From JBCBKU01 sp038521345 (GTDB lineage Bacteria; Pseudomonadota; Alphaproteobacteria; Rhodobacterales; Rhodobacteraceae): a stretch of DNA of 64,000 nucleotides. The notes below the pieces were generated by a model. The model did not search any database. It saw only the letters and a list, made by a program, of their open reading frames with translations, and was not told the origin of the DNA. This document shows, one piece after another, positions 33,851 to 41,427 of this stretch. The translations under genes were made by a program, and so were the position numbers. Every line of letters begins with the position of its first letter. Within the stretch, counting starts at the first letter, position 1. The DNA lies in NCBI GenBank assembly GCA_038521345.1, contig JBCBKU010000003.1, positions 62,001 to 126,000 of the forward strand. Direction: 5' to 3'.

Positions 33851-34909
33851 TCAGAGGCCGCCGTCTGCCGCCATCTGCATGTAGGTCGTGTCGAACCGGA
33901 ACTGGACATTGTTTGCGTCACCGGTTGTGGATCCATCGGGGTAGGCGACCCCCACAAAGTCGGCCGACGGTGCGCCTTCCCCGAGAATGCCCTTGTCAAA
34001 AAGGAACTCTGCCACGCTGACCATCGTTGCCGGAAGCTCGGCACTTTCGGTGAACGCGACAGCGTCGGCAGGATCGTAGAACATTTCGGTCGAGGCGAGC
34101 TGCGACTGATATCCCGCGAGATCGGTGCCCGAGGCTTCGGCCATGGCGGACAGAACCGCTTCGTCCCCGGCGGCCATAAGACCCATAACTTCGTACCACG
34201 CGCCAGCCATCGCCTTTCCAAAATCCGGATTGGCATCAAGTGTCTCGGTATTCACCACCATGAGATCGATGATCTCGCCCGGGATGTCCGAACTGTCGAA
34301 CAGCTTCTTGGCGCTCGGATCTTCCAGGATCGTCGACACAAGCGGGTTCCATGTCACGACAGCCTGCACATCGTCGGTCGCAAAGGCAGCGATCATGTCC
34401 GCGTCCGAGGTGTTGATCACCGCGTCGAGGTCCGCCTCGCGAAGACCGACGCTGTCGAGCGCGCGGGCGAGAAGGTAGTGCGAAACCGACAACTCGACGA
34501 GGTTGACCGGCTTGCCCACCAGATCGTCCAGTTCGCCGTCACCCTTCAGAATTACAGCGTCATTGCCGTTCGAGAAGTCGCCGACGATGAGTGCGGTGGT
34601 ATCGACCCCGCCACCGGAGGGAATGGACAGCGTGTCCATGTTTGTTGCAGAGACGCCGTCAAAGGCTCCGGCAGTGTACTGGTTGATCGATTCAACATAG
34701 TCGTTGATCTGAACAATCTCGATTTCGATCCCGTACTTGTCGGCCCATTTGTCCATAATTCCGGATTCTTCGAGATAGCCCCATGGCATCCAGCCCACAT
34801 AGATGGACCAAGCGACACGGAATTCTGTTTTCTCTTGGGCGAAGGCCGGAGCCGCGATCCCCACGGCAAGGGCGGTGGCGGCAGCGGCAACGTGGCGTAG
34901 TGCGAACAT
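33851..34909 (-). CDS. ABC transporter substrate-binding protein (NMT1/SsuA type), guanidine operon
   Basis: A 352-residue periplasmic protein. The signal peptide (MFALRHVAAAATALAVG) ends at AFA-Q near residue 25. FRVAWSIYVGWMPWGYLEE and the downstream segment SINQYTAGAFDGVSATNMDT are typical for the NMT1/SsuA/TauA family. Its ATG at 34909 has AAGGGGGA in front and is the first gene after the riboswitch; the 5' leader folds into the aptamer (34993-35117) and an alternative hairpin (34932-34971). The importer-first gene order with a riboswitch resembles the sll1080-1082/sll1077 cluster of Synechocystis, which imports and hydrolyses guanidine. Confidence 0.88.
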   Translation of the reverse strand: MFALRHVAAAATALAVGIAAPAFAQEKTEFRVAWSIYVGWMPWGYLEESGIMDKWADKYGIEIEIVQINDYVESINQYTAGAFDGVSATNMDTLSIPSGGGVDTTALIVGDFSNGNDAVILKGDGELDDLVGKPVNLVELSVSHYLLARALDSVGLREADLDAVINTSDADMIAAFATDDVQAVVTWNPLVSTILEDPSAKKLFDSSDIPGEIIDLMVVNTETLDANPDFGKAMAGAWYEVMGLMAAGDEAVLSAMAEASGTDLAGYQSQLASTEMFYDPADAVAFTESAELPATMVSVAEFLFDKGILGEGAPSADFVGVAYPDGSTTGDANNVQFRFDTTYMQMAADGGL

Positions 34910-34931
34910 CGGGTAGTCCCCCTTATGCGAC

Positions 34932-34971
34932 GTTCCGCCAAAACGATGATGTCGGATGACCGAGGCGGAAC
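34932..34971 (-). promoter_or_regulatory. Expression platform hairpin of the guanidine riboswitch
   Basis: On the minus strand GTTCCGCC (34971-34964) can pair with GGCGGAAC (34939-34932), an 8-bp stem with a 24-base loop that ends 22 bases before the start codon. The aptamer contains the same GTTCCGCC (35100-35093) in its conserved 5' block. The single complement GGCGGAAC can therefore pair with either copy, which is a natural switch between aptamer-disrupted and leader-hairpin states. There is no U-run, so control of translation or Rho is more likely than intrinsic termination. Confidence 0.6.
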
Positions 34972-34992
34972 CTGAGAGACCGGCCTGTCCGT

Positions 34993-35117
34993 GACGTGCA
35001 GTGCTCTCCCGGGATTTTTTCCCGCCGTGTACTGACGCGGAATTTGCCGCGACAGCGACGTCTCTCGGACCAGACCCTCACAAGAGGAAAGAGGCGGAAC
35101 CCTAGACGACCTGCGTC
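34993..35117 (-). promoter_or_regulatory. Guanidine-I (ykkC) riboswitch aptamer
   Basis: Read on the minus strand, the conserved blocks of the guanidine-I class occur in order and spacing: CTAGGGTTCCG (35105-35095), CTGGTCCGAGAGA (about 35074-35062), ACACGGCGGGA (35030-35020) and CCCGGGAGA (35013-35005). GACGCAG near 35117-35111 can pair with CTGCACGTC at 35001-34993 as P1. One base of the ANYYCGGGAGA-type loop region departs from the commonest form (AAAAATCCC instead of AAAAGCCC). The location directly ahead of an importer and a ureohydrolase fits the known regulon: guanidine binding turns expression on. Confidence 0.93.
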
Positions 35118-35120
35118 TTC

Positions 35121-35568
35121 CACGTTGCGAGAGCGGGCCGCGATGTCACCCTTAGAGATCAATTGAGGCACAAGGGGTTACGCCAAGTGCTTCGAAATTG
35201 GGCTGCCGGCGGTGTGCTTGCAGAAGATTGCAGCGGCGCGTGTTCGAGCGTCTGGTAGGCGCGCCCGTCGCGCCACATGTCTGAATTCTGGTTCCTTGAC
35301 GCTTGGTTTGACACCGCGATTGCCCCCATTTCGGGCGTCGGTGATAGAACTCCAAGCCCGGCGAGGTCGGAGAGTGATGCGCCCGCACGCCTTAACCGCA
35401 TAACAGGACCTACGGCTTCCCAGGTTGAGATCCTGTCCACACCGGCACTTGTCCAAGACGCGCGACCACCTCGAAAGCCTCGGCTTAGATCCTGAACGAC
35501 CTGACCAACGGGGCGATTCACGAGGTGCGTAGGCGGCAGATCTCATGCCCGAGCTCAGGCATAAGCGG
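35121..35568. other. Intergenic region without a recognisable gene
   Basis: Between the riboswitch and the GntR promoter about 450 bases hold no frame that I can support. Minus-strand frames here are short, overlap each other and have no motifs. The segment 35366-35440 has faint resemblance to a decayed tRNA or insertion remnant, but no cloverleaf can be drawn. The promoter of the guanidine operon must lie within the part next to 35118; I found no convincing -35/-10 pair. Confidence 0.5.
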
Positions 35569-35610
35569 TTATCGATAATCGTTGACGCCGTGTTTCAAAC
35601 CAAGTAGCAC
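35569..35610 (+). promoter_or_regulatory. GntR operator and promoter, regulator copy
   Basis: The perfect palindrome TTATCGATAA (35569-35578) is followed after three bases by TTGACG (35582-35587) and, 17 bases on, by TAGCAC (35605-35610). An almost identical unit precedes the gene at 37460. It would drive the GntR-family gene at 35718 with a leader of about 100 bases and allow autoregulation. Confidence 0.68.
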
Positions 35611-35717
35611 ATGGGCGCAAGAGCAGTGGCGAACCGCACCGCTCCAAGACCCGACCTTTGGTGTGTTTCACCGATTTGGGAACTTGGACCGGGCAGGTGT
35701 TAGATGGAGTTTGGCCG

Positions 35718-36446
35718 ATGATCCAGCGCGTTATTCTAAGCGAGCAAGTCAAGGAAGAGCTCCTCGATGATATAATGGCCGGGCGCTACAAGCCCGGGGA
35801 CCGGCTTGTGGAATCGCAGATCGCCAAACGGATGGGCATCAGCCAATCACCAGTCCGCGAGGCGCTGCGGGATATGGTCGCCATGCGCTTCGTGGAAGTC
35901 GAGCCGCATAAGGGTGCGCGTGTCCGCCGCATCGATCAGCGCGAGGTGCTTGAGATTTACCCGGTCCGGGCATGTCTCGAAGAGCTGGCCGGTCAACTCG
36001 CGGTGGCCAACGCGGCAGACTATCTCGGAGAACTCGAAACTGCGATCGGCCACATGACCCGCGCCTTCTCTGCCGGCGATGTTCGGACACTGGCCCATTG
36101 GGACGTCCGGTTTCATCGCACGATCCTGACGGCTTCCGGCAACCAGATCCTGATTGAGACCTGGAACTCTCTTATGATCGAAGCCCGAACCTTCGTAACG
36201 CTGAACAATCTCATCTCGAGCGCGCCTGAGATCGATCTAGCCGGGCGTCACTATCCGATTATCGAAGCGTTGCGCGCCGGTGACCCGATCAAGTGCGGTC
36301 AGGTTATGCGTCGGCATGTCGAAGAGTTCGGAGATGTGATGAAGGGTATTTTTGGGGGCGGGGGCGGCTCTGAAAACATGTCCAGCCATGTCGCGTCCGA
36401 TGACGCGGATGTCCCGCTGGTGACCACGGAAGCGCAAGCCGGGTAG
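35718..36446 (+). CDS. GntR-family (FadR/FCD) transcriptional regulator
   Basis: A 242-residue regulator with an N-terminal winged helix (LSEQVKEELLDDIMAGRYKPGDRL, then SQSPVREALRDM) and a C-terminal all-helical FCD ligand domain with the metal/ligand residues in WDVRFHRTILTASGN and HYPIIEALRAGD. The start at 35718 (MIQRVIL) is chosen because a GGAG site sits nine bases upstream. The C-terminal 30 residues are a glycine-rich tail unlike the family. It lies at the head of the plus-strand catabolic locus and is probably its repressor, binding the TTATCGATAA operators at 35569 and 37374; the effector would be the pathway substrate or an intermediate. Confidence 0.87.
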   Translation: MIQRVILSEQVKEELLDDIMAGRYKPGDRLVESQIAKRMGISQSPVREALRDMVAMRFVEVEPHKGARVRRIDQREVLEIYPVRACLEELAGQLAVANAADYLGELETAIGHMTRAFSAGDVRTLAHWDVRFHRTILTASGNQILIETWNSLMIEARTFVTLNNLISSAPEIDLAGRHYPIIEALRAGDPIKCGQVMRRHVEEFGDVMKGIFGGGGGSENMSSHVASDDADVPLVTTEAQAG

Positions 36447-36506
36447 TCGCCTTCTAAACCGGACAGCTGATCCCCTTTTCGCGACCAATCAGAACGAGCC
36501 CAGGCA

Positions 36507-37178
36507 ATGCGCAAAGTCACTTTGGCCCTTCTTCGCCATGCAAAAGTCCCCTCACACAAAGGGGATATGCCGATTACGCCGGATTCCAATGCAGACATCG
36601 AGGCCGCGGTGCCGCGCCTTCAGGCGCTGGGAAAGCCCGGCGACAAGTTTCTGTTCCTCGCCACGAGGACCAACAGGTCGCGCCAGACGGCCGAGGCACT
36701 GCGCGACGCGATCGACCCAACGGCGCCCGAGGTTAAGCCGGCCTGGGGCCTTCGCAATCCGGATATCTACCTGGCCGGGTCCCGTGTTGAGATGGGATCG
36801 ACACCTGACTTCTTCGCTTCACAATGCGAGTTTTCAGAGATGTCACCCGAAGCGGTGCTGGCCCAGCCTTTCTACGGCGGTTTCCTGAGTGCACCCGATC
36901 GGATTGAGTTCTGGGTCAATCATAAATCGCCACCAGGCGAGGATGCGGCCGCCGTTGCGCGCCGGGTGCTTCATTTTGCCGAGAGCTTTCTGGCGATCGA
37001 AGGCAAAGAGGGCCTGGTCGTCGCATGCGTGACCCATTCTCCGGTCATGCGGGCGGTCCTGACCCAGGGACTGCGCATTTCGGATCCGGGTGAGCCGGGG
37101 TGGGTCGAAGAGATCGTACTCGAGGTGACTGGCCAAGGGATCCATTTCCGGTTCCGCGAGCACACCGGCACGGTTTGA
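36507..37178 (+). CDS. Histidine phosphatase superfamily protein
   Basis: A 223-residue protein with LALLRHAKVP near the N-terminus; RHA replaces the usual RHG, seen in some branches. The second conserved region TRTNRSRQTAEAL (phosphate-pocket Arg) and the late ACVTHSPVMRAVL (second His) are in place, so it is likely a working phosphomonoesterase or a SixA-like protein. It follows the regulator on the same strand and is separated from the enzyme operon by its own stem-loop and a promoter at 37374. Its substrate is unknown; it could dephosphorylate a product of the PEP-synthase-like pair, but this is only positional. Confidence 0.78.
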   Translation: MRKVTLALLRHAKVPSHKGDMPITPDSNADIEAAVPRLQALGKPGDKFLFLATRTNRSRQTAEALRDAIDPTAPEVKPAWGLRNPDIYLAGSRVEMGSTPDFFASQCEFSEMSPEAVLAQPFYGGFLSAPDRIEFWVNHKSPPGEDAAAVARRVLHFAESFLAIEGKEGLVVACVTHSPVMRAVLTQGLRISDPGEPGWVEEIVLEVTGQGIHFRFREHTGTV

Positions 37179-37212
37179 CAGTCGCTCACTCCACCGGACG
37201 AACCCGCGCCAC

Positions 37213-37260
37213 CGTTTCGGTCCTCTGACCCGTAATCGGGCTCTTGAACCGACCGAAACG
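37213..37260 (+). other. Stem-loop after the histidine phosphatase gene
   Basis: A perfect 10-bp inverted repeat (CGTTTCGGTC, 37213-37222, with GACCGAAACG, 37251-37260) encloses a 28-base loop which itself contains a CCCG-TAAT-CGGG mini-hairpin. No T-run follows. It probably ends or protects the transcript that carries the regulator and phosphatase genes and insulates the next promoter. Confidence 0.55.
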
Positions 37261-37373
37261 AGTTTGGCATGTGCACCGTCGCAATGCTGCGATGCGGCAA
37301 TTCCTCAATAAAACAAGGGCAACGAGCGGTAGCGCGATCGTTTCAAAAGGCAACGGGGTAAAATGGATAATAA

Positions 37374-37417
37374 ATTATCGATAATCGCTTGACGCAAGGA
37401 AATCAAGTCGCTAGCAC
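37374..37417 (+). promoter_or_regulatory. GntR operator and promoter, enzyme operon copy
   Basis: The palindrome ATTATCGATAAT (37374-37385) is followed after four bases from the core by TTGACG (37389-37394), 17 bases and TAGCAC (37412-37417). It has the same operator, -35, spacing and -10 as the unit at 35569. The promoter lies about 40 bases before the ATG at 37460 and would drive the catabolic operon under control of the GntR regulator. Confidence 0.72.
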
Positions 37418-37459
37418 AGCGAGAACGAGACAAGACACGTCAATTTTCGGGAGGATGAC

Positions 37460-39190
37460 ATGAGCTTGGACGAGACGAATATCCTTGGACAGAATCTGGG
37501 TACCGACGACTTCCCCGTTCAATGGGACGAGGGCGAGAAGGAGCTGTTCTGGATTCTTGATGACCTGCATTGTCCAAACCCACTTTCCCCGATGTTCTTT
37601 GATATCGGCGGTTGGTGGCTGACTTGCGATCATATGTTCCGCCGCTTCGGAACACCGTTCGCCAGCGACTGGGTGGCCAAGAACGTCAACGGCTATCTCT
37701 ACACGGCCGCCTTGCCTGCGACGCCCGGTATCCACGTCGAAGCGATGGAATACCAGAACCGCTATGTGCCGCGCGTACCTCATGATGCAGAGTATGCTGG
37801 CAAGATCGGTGCCTATCTTGGCGGTGTGTTGCCCCATTATGCCGAGAACTTCCTCGACTGGTGGAATGATCGCATCCTGCCCGAGATGAAGACGAACTTT
37901 GCCTACATCGACGGCTTCGACAAAGAGAACGCGAGCCTCGTCGCCTTGGCAATCCTTCTCGAAGACATGATCGACATTCATGATCGGCATTGGAAAATCC
38001 ACTGGATGCTGAACTTCTCGCAGTTCTCATCGACGACGGCGCTCAATGCCGCGATTGACGAGTTCAAGCCGGATGCCAAACCCGACTTGAAGGGGCGCCT
38101 CCAAAGCTCCGTCGAGGACCGGAACTGGGACTCGGTCGAAGCTCTTTGGAAGATGAAGGAAACGGTAAAGGGCAACGCGACGCTCGAGAAGGCGTTCGAA
38201 GCGCCCACCGCGGCAGAGGTCATGACCGCACTCGAGGGATCTCCCGATGGTCAAGCTCTGATCAAGGATCAGCTTGAGCCGTATCTTGAGGAGTTTGGGC
38301 ACAAGGCGCTTTGGTCACATGAGGTGGTGTTCCCGCTCTGGATCGAAAACCCAGGCCCGGCGATCGAAGCGGTACGCGGATATGTTGTGTCGGACTACGA
38401 CTACCCGGCCACGATCAAGGGCGTCGAAGATGACCTGAATGCTGCGATTGCCGAGTGCATGGACGGCGTCGAGGGCGAGGCGCGCGAAAAGTTGCAGGCG
38501 GCGCTTGATGCATCGCTGAAAATGAACCCGCTGACGCCGGATCACCACTTCTACATCGATCAGGGCACGAATGCCCGGCTGCGGACTGTCTTGCTGGCAA
38601 TAGGCAAGAAGATGGTCGGGCTCGACATGCTCGACGAGCCAAACGACGTGATGTTCTTGCGCTACAACGAATTGCGCGCGCTGGTGGGCGATAAGGGTGC
38701 ATATGACGCCCGCGAGATCGTGTCCGATCGTCGTGACGAGTACGAAGAGGCCACTGAGAAGCGTCCGCCGGATTGGATCGGAACGGCCACGGAAGAAGCG
38801 TTGGCGTTCCCCTATGCCGGACTTTGGGGCTTTCCGGAACGGTTCTATCGCGAGCCGCCGACCAAGGCGGGCGAAATCACCGGCCTTGCGGCAAGCCCGG
38901 GGGTGATCGAAGCCAGGGCACGGGTCATCACCACCGAAGATCAATTCCATACCGTGCAAGAGGGCGAGATCCTCGTTTGCCGGATGACGAACCCGGCATG
39001 GGTGGTTCTGTTCACCCAAATTTCGGGGCTGGTGACGGATGCCGGGGGAACGACCTCGCACTCGGCCGTGGTGTCGCGCGAATTCGGCCTGCCCGCTGTG
39101 GTGGGCACGTCTGTCGCCACGAAGGACATCAAGACCGGCGACACGCTCCGCGTAAACGGTACGTCCGGCGTTGTGGAAATCCTGAAGTAG
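37460..39190 (+). CDS. PEP-utilizing enzyme swivel-domain subunit (split PEP synthase/phenylphosphate synthase-like)
   Basis: A 576-residue protein. The C-terminal 100 residues form the phosphohistidine (mobile) domain: GLAASPGVIEARARVI, then GGTTSHSAVVSREFGLPAVVG with His534 as the phosphorylated residue. The first 450 residues are mostly helical (FDIGGWWLTCDHMFRRFG and others) and are not the PEP-binding barrel that I would expect in PEP synthase, so the acceptor site is probably here. Its ATP-grasp partner is the separate gene at 39983. In Thauera, phenylphosphate synthase is likewise split into a His subunit and an ATP-binding subunit. The start is ATG 37460 with GGGAGGATG just before. 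Confidence 0.8.
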   Translation: MSLDETNILGQNLGTDDFPVQWDEGEKELFWILDDLHCPNPLSPMFFDIGGWWLTCDHMFRRFGTPFASDWVAKNVNGYLYTAALPATPGIHVEAMEYQNRYVPRVPHDAEYAGKIGAYLGGVLPHYAENFLDWWNDRILPEMKTNFAYIDGFDKENASLVALAILLEDMIDIHDRHWKIHWMLNFSQFSSTTALNAAIDEFKPDAKPDLKGRLQSSVEDRNWDSVEALWKMKETVKGNATLEKAFEAPTAAEVMTALEGSPDGQALIKDQLEPYLEEFGHKALWSHEVVFPLWIENPGPAIEAVRGYVVSDYDYPATIKGVEDDLNAAIAECMDGVEGEAREKLQAALDASLKMNPLTPDHHFYIDQGTNARLRTVLLAIGKKMVGLDMLDEPNDVMFLRYNELRALVGDKGAYDAREIVSDRRDEYEEATEKRPPDWIGTATEEALAFPYAGLWGFPERFYREPPTKAGEITGLAASPGVIEARARVITTEDQFHTVQEGEILVCRMTNPAWVVLFTQISGLVTDAGGTTSHSAVVSREFGLPAVVGTSVATKDIKTGDTLRVNGTSGVVEILK

Positions 39191-39203
39191 CGCCACTGCC
39201 GCT

Positions 39204-39238
39204 TTCCGTTCCCCGGGTTCTCCCGCCGGGGGACGGAA
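39204..39238 (+). other. Intercistronic stem-loop between swivel-subunit and cyclase genes
   Basis: A 13-bp stem (39204-39216 with 39226-39238) with one T-G wobble and a 9-base loop lies just after the stop of the first gene of the operon. No T-run follows; it probably sets different message levels for the first gene and the rest. Confidence 0.6.
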
Positions 39239-39267
39239 GAACCGCGACTTTCAACAGGAAGTGAGCC

Positions 39268-39990
39268 ATGGGTTATCGCTTTGTCGATCTGTCGATGCCG
39301 GTCCATCAGGACATGAAGGTCTTTCCCCGGCTCGCGCAGCCGAAGATGGAGGTTGTGGACAGCTGGGAAGGGTTCGCAAAGGCGATTGGCGCCGACGAAT
39401 TCGGCGAGGAGCATCTGACTGCCCACTACTCGATCACGGTTAGTGATCACGCCGGCACTCATATGGACGCGCTGAAGCACATGGGTGACGAAACCTCGCC
39501 GGGGCCCGAGGGGATCCCGCTGGAATACTGCTTTGGCGACGGTGTTGTTCTGGACTTCCGGCATCTTGAGTTTGGCGCGGCCATCACCGTCGAAGACATG
39601 AAGGCGGCCTTGGCCAAGATCAATTACACGCTAAAGCCGCGGGATATCGTTCTCATCCGCACAGGCGCATCCGAGTACAATGATCAGGACCGCTACCTGA
39701 CCGATCACGTGGGCATGTCTGCGGCAGCGACACGCTGGTTGATCGAACAGGATTGCCTTGTAACTGGTACCGATGCGCCGACCTACGACGCTCCGGTTTG
39801 GGCGATGTTTGAGACCAAGTCGTTCTGGCCTGCCCACAAGGTCATGATGAGCGATCCATATTGGCATATCGAGAACCTCACCAACCTCGGCGAATTGCCA
39901 TCACACGGGTTCAAGCTTTCCGTTTTTCCGATCAAGTGGGTTGGCACCACCGGTGCCCCCGTCCGCGCCGTGGGGATCATCGATGTCTGA
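39268..39990 (+). CDS. Cyclase/kynurenine formamidase-like metal-dependent hydrolase
   Basis: A 240-residue protein of the cyclase family (PF04199 type). The metal-binding motif is SDHAGTHMDALKH with His61, His65, Asp67 and His71. The family includes kynurenine formamidase and isatin hydrolase and hydrolyses cyclic or N-acyl amides. The first strand FVDLSMPVHQDMKVFP is typical, and a late part (TGTDAPTYDA) normally closes the active site. It starts with ATG 39268 after AGGAAGTG, and its stop overlaps the ATP-grasp gene by eight bases. In this operon it could open a lactam, imide or lactone ring. The substrate is not known. Confidence 0.83.
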   Translation: MGYRFVDLSMPVHQDMKVFPRLAQPKMEVVDSWEGFAKAIGADEFGEEHLTAHYSITVSDHAGTHMDALKHMGDETSPGPEGIPLEYCFGDGVVLDFRHLEFGAAITVEDMKAALAKINYTLKPRDIVLIRTGASEYNDQDRYLTDHVGMSAAATRWLIEQDCLVTGTDAPTYDAPVWAMFETKSFWPAHKVMMSDPYWHIENLTNLGELPSHGFKLSVFPIKWVGTTGAPVRAVGIIDV

Positions 39991-40798
39991 GTATGTGCTT
40001 TGGTTTCAGGATGTCGGGTGTCTTGAAGTGGCCGACGCGGGTGGCAAGGGGGCAAGCCTTGCATCGATGACCCAGCAGAACCTGCCGGTCCCAGGCGGCT
40101 TCGCCGTACCTGCGGACGTTCTCGGTAAATGCGTTGATGTCGAGCGACTGCGGGACTTGGCCCGCGCACAGGATCACCAAGCCGCCATCAATTTGGTGGA
40201 GGAGACGGCCGTGGTCCCCGACGAAGTAATCGCGGCCTACAACGAATTGGGGGGCGGCAAGGTTGCCGTGCGCTCATCCGCATCGGCCGAGGATTCCGAG
40301 GCTGCAAGTTATGCCGGCCAGCAAGAGACGTATCTGAACGTCTTCGGAGACGATGCGGTCCGGAAGGCCGTAATCGATTGTTGGGCGTCGTTCTTTTCGG
40401 AACGCGCAATGTTCTACCGCGGTCAGAAGGGGTCTCTAGAAGACCTGCGCATGGCGGTTGTGATCCAGAAAATGGTGGATGCCGACAAAGCTGGTGTGGC
40501 GTTCTCGATCCATCCCGTGACCCGCCGCAGGGACCGGATGATGATTGAAGCGGTCTATGGGCTGGGCGAGGCTGTGGTCTCGGGCGAGGTGACGCCGGAC
40601 CAGTACATCGTTGACCGAAAGGGAAAAGAAAAGAAGTCGCAGACGCCCCATGGCGGCGTTCTGGACGCCGAGGAACTCGTTCGGCTGGCAGCCTTGGCAG
40701 TCAATCTCGAGGATCACTACGGCAAGCCTCAGGACATCGAATGGGCAATCTATCGATCCGACATTTACCTTCTCCAATCGCGGCCTGTGACCGCGTGA
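39983..40798 (+). CDS. ATP-grasp subunit of a split PEP synthase-like enzyme
   Basis: A 271-residue protein equal to the nucleotide-binding domain of PEP synthase/PPDK/rifampicin phosphotransferase. DAGGKGASLASM binds ATP phosphates, and VRSSASAEDSEAASYAGQQE is the highly conserved PPDK-N block. Later segments AGVAFSIHPVTRRRD and AVYGLGEAVVSGEVTPD are also standard, and it ends LLQSRPVTA as such domains do. It lacks the swivel and acceptor domains, which are supplied by the protein at 37460. Together they would transfer the beta-phosphate of ATP via His534 to a small substrate, giving AMP and phosphate. The ATG lies inside the end of the cyclase gene. Confidence 0.84.
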   Translation: MSEYVLWFQDVGCLEVADAGGKGASLASMTQQNLPVPGGFAVPADVLGKCVDVERLRDLARAQDHQAAINLVEETAVVPDEVIAAYNELGGGKVAVRSSASAEDSEAASYAGQQETYLNVFGDDAVRKAVIDCWASFFSERAMFYRGQKGSLEDLRMAVVIQKMVDADKAGVAFSIHPVTRRRDRMMIEAVYGLGEAVVSGEVTPDQYIVDRKGKEKKSQTPHGGVLDAEELVRLAALAVNLEDHYGKPQDIEWAIYRSDIYLLQSRPVTA

Positions 40799-40902
40799 CA
40801 GGAGACGTGTCCCGGTTCTGAAAAGCCGACCGAGGGGTCGCCCGCACCCCAAGCAAAGCGAGGCACTTGGCCCATAGCGGGCGCCGACCAAGGAGAGAGA
40901 TT

Positions 40903-41376
40903 ATGAACGCATTCAAGTTCCTCGCACTCGCAGCCGTTGCTGCTTCACCTCTGCCAGCCCTTGGCGATGGTCACGCACGAGAGCTGCCGCCGCTTGTGTT
41001 GCAGCCCAATGCCGAGTTGGTGACGTTCGAGCATCTCGACGCGCTAAATGAATGCGATTGGGACCGCCTCATGGCGCAGTACCCGGAAGAGGTCCTGTTC
41101 ATCCTTCCCAACGGTGTCTGGATCGAAGGCCGCGCCGCCATCGGCGATGTGTTTACTGGTTTCTGCACCCCGCGGTCGGAGGGTGGGTTCCTTGGGGCAA
41201 CCTTCATCGCGGAGAAGGTGAAGACAGTCGGCGAGACGGTCAACGTGTCCTGGCGTCTCGAGGCGGATTGGCTGGCCGAGCCCTACAAGGGCGCGGACGC
41301 CTACGTCACCCGTGACGGGCTCATGTACGCGCAGGTGACGACGTTCAACCCGGCCGACATGAAATTCGCCGAGTAA
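40903..41376 (+). CDS. Exported NTF2/SnoaL-like protein
   Basis: A 157-residue protein with a signal peptide (MNAFKFLALAAVAASPLPALG) followed by a cone-shaped NTF2-like fold: LVTFEHLDALNECDWDRLMA, ILPNGVWIEGRAAIGDVFTG and later strands NVSWRLEADWLAE. Such folds bind or isomerise small hydrophobic molecules. It begins at ATG 40903 after AAGGAGAGAG. Placed between the PEP-synthase-like genes and the importer genes, it may be a periplasmic binding or dehydratase component, but no catalytic residue can be named. Confidence 0.72.
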   Translation: MNAFKFLALAAVAASPLPALGDGHARELPPLVLQPNAELVTFEHLDALNECDWDRLMAQYPEEVLFILPNGVWIEGRAAIGDVFTGFCTPRSEGGFLGATFIAEKVKTVGETVNVSWRLEADWLAEPYKGADAYVTRDGLMYAQVTTFNPADMKFAE

Positions 41377-41427
41377 CGCCCACAGACAACGACGCCTAAG
41401 GCCACCGAAGACTAGGAAACGACGTTC

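Noticed and set aside
35366..35440. tRNA-like stretch on the plus strand
   Set aside because: Some T-arm-like and acceptor-like bases are present, but no complete cloverleaf with matched stems can be drawn.
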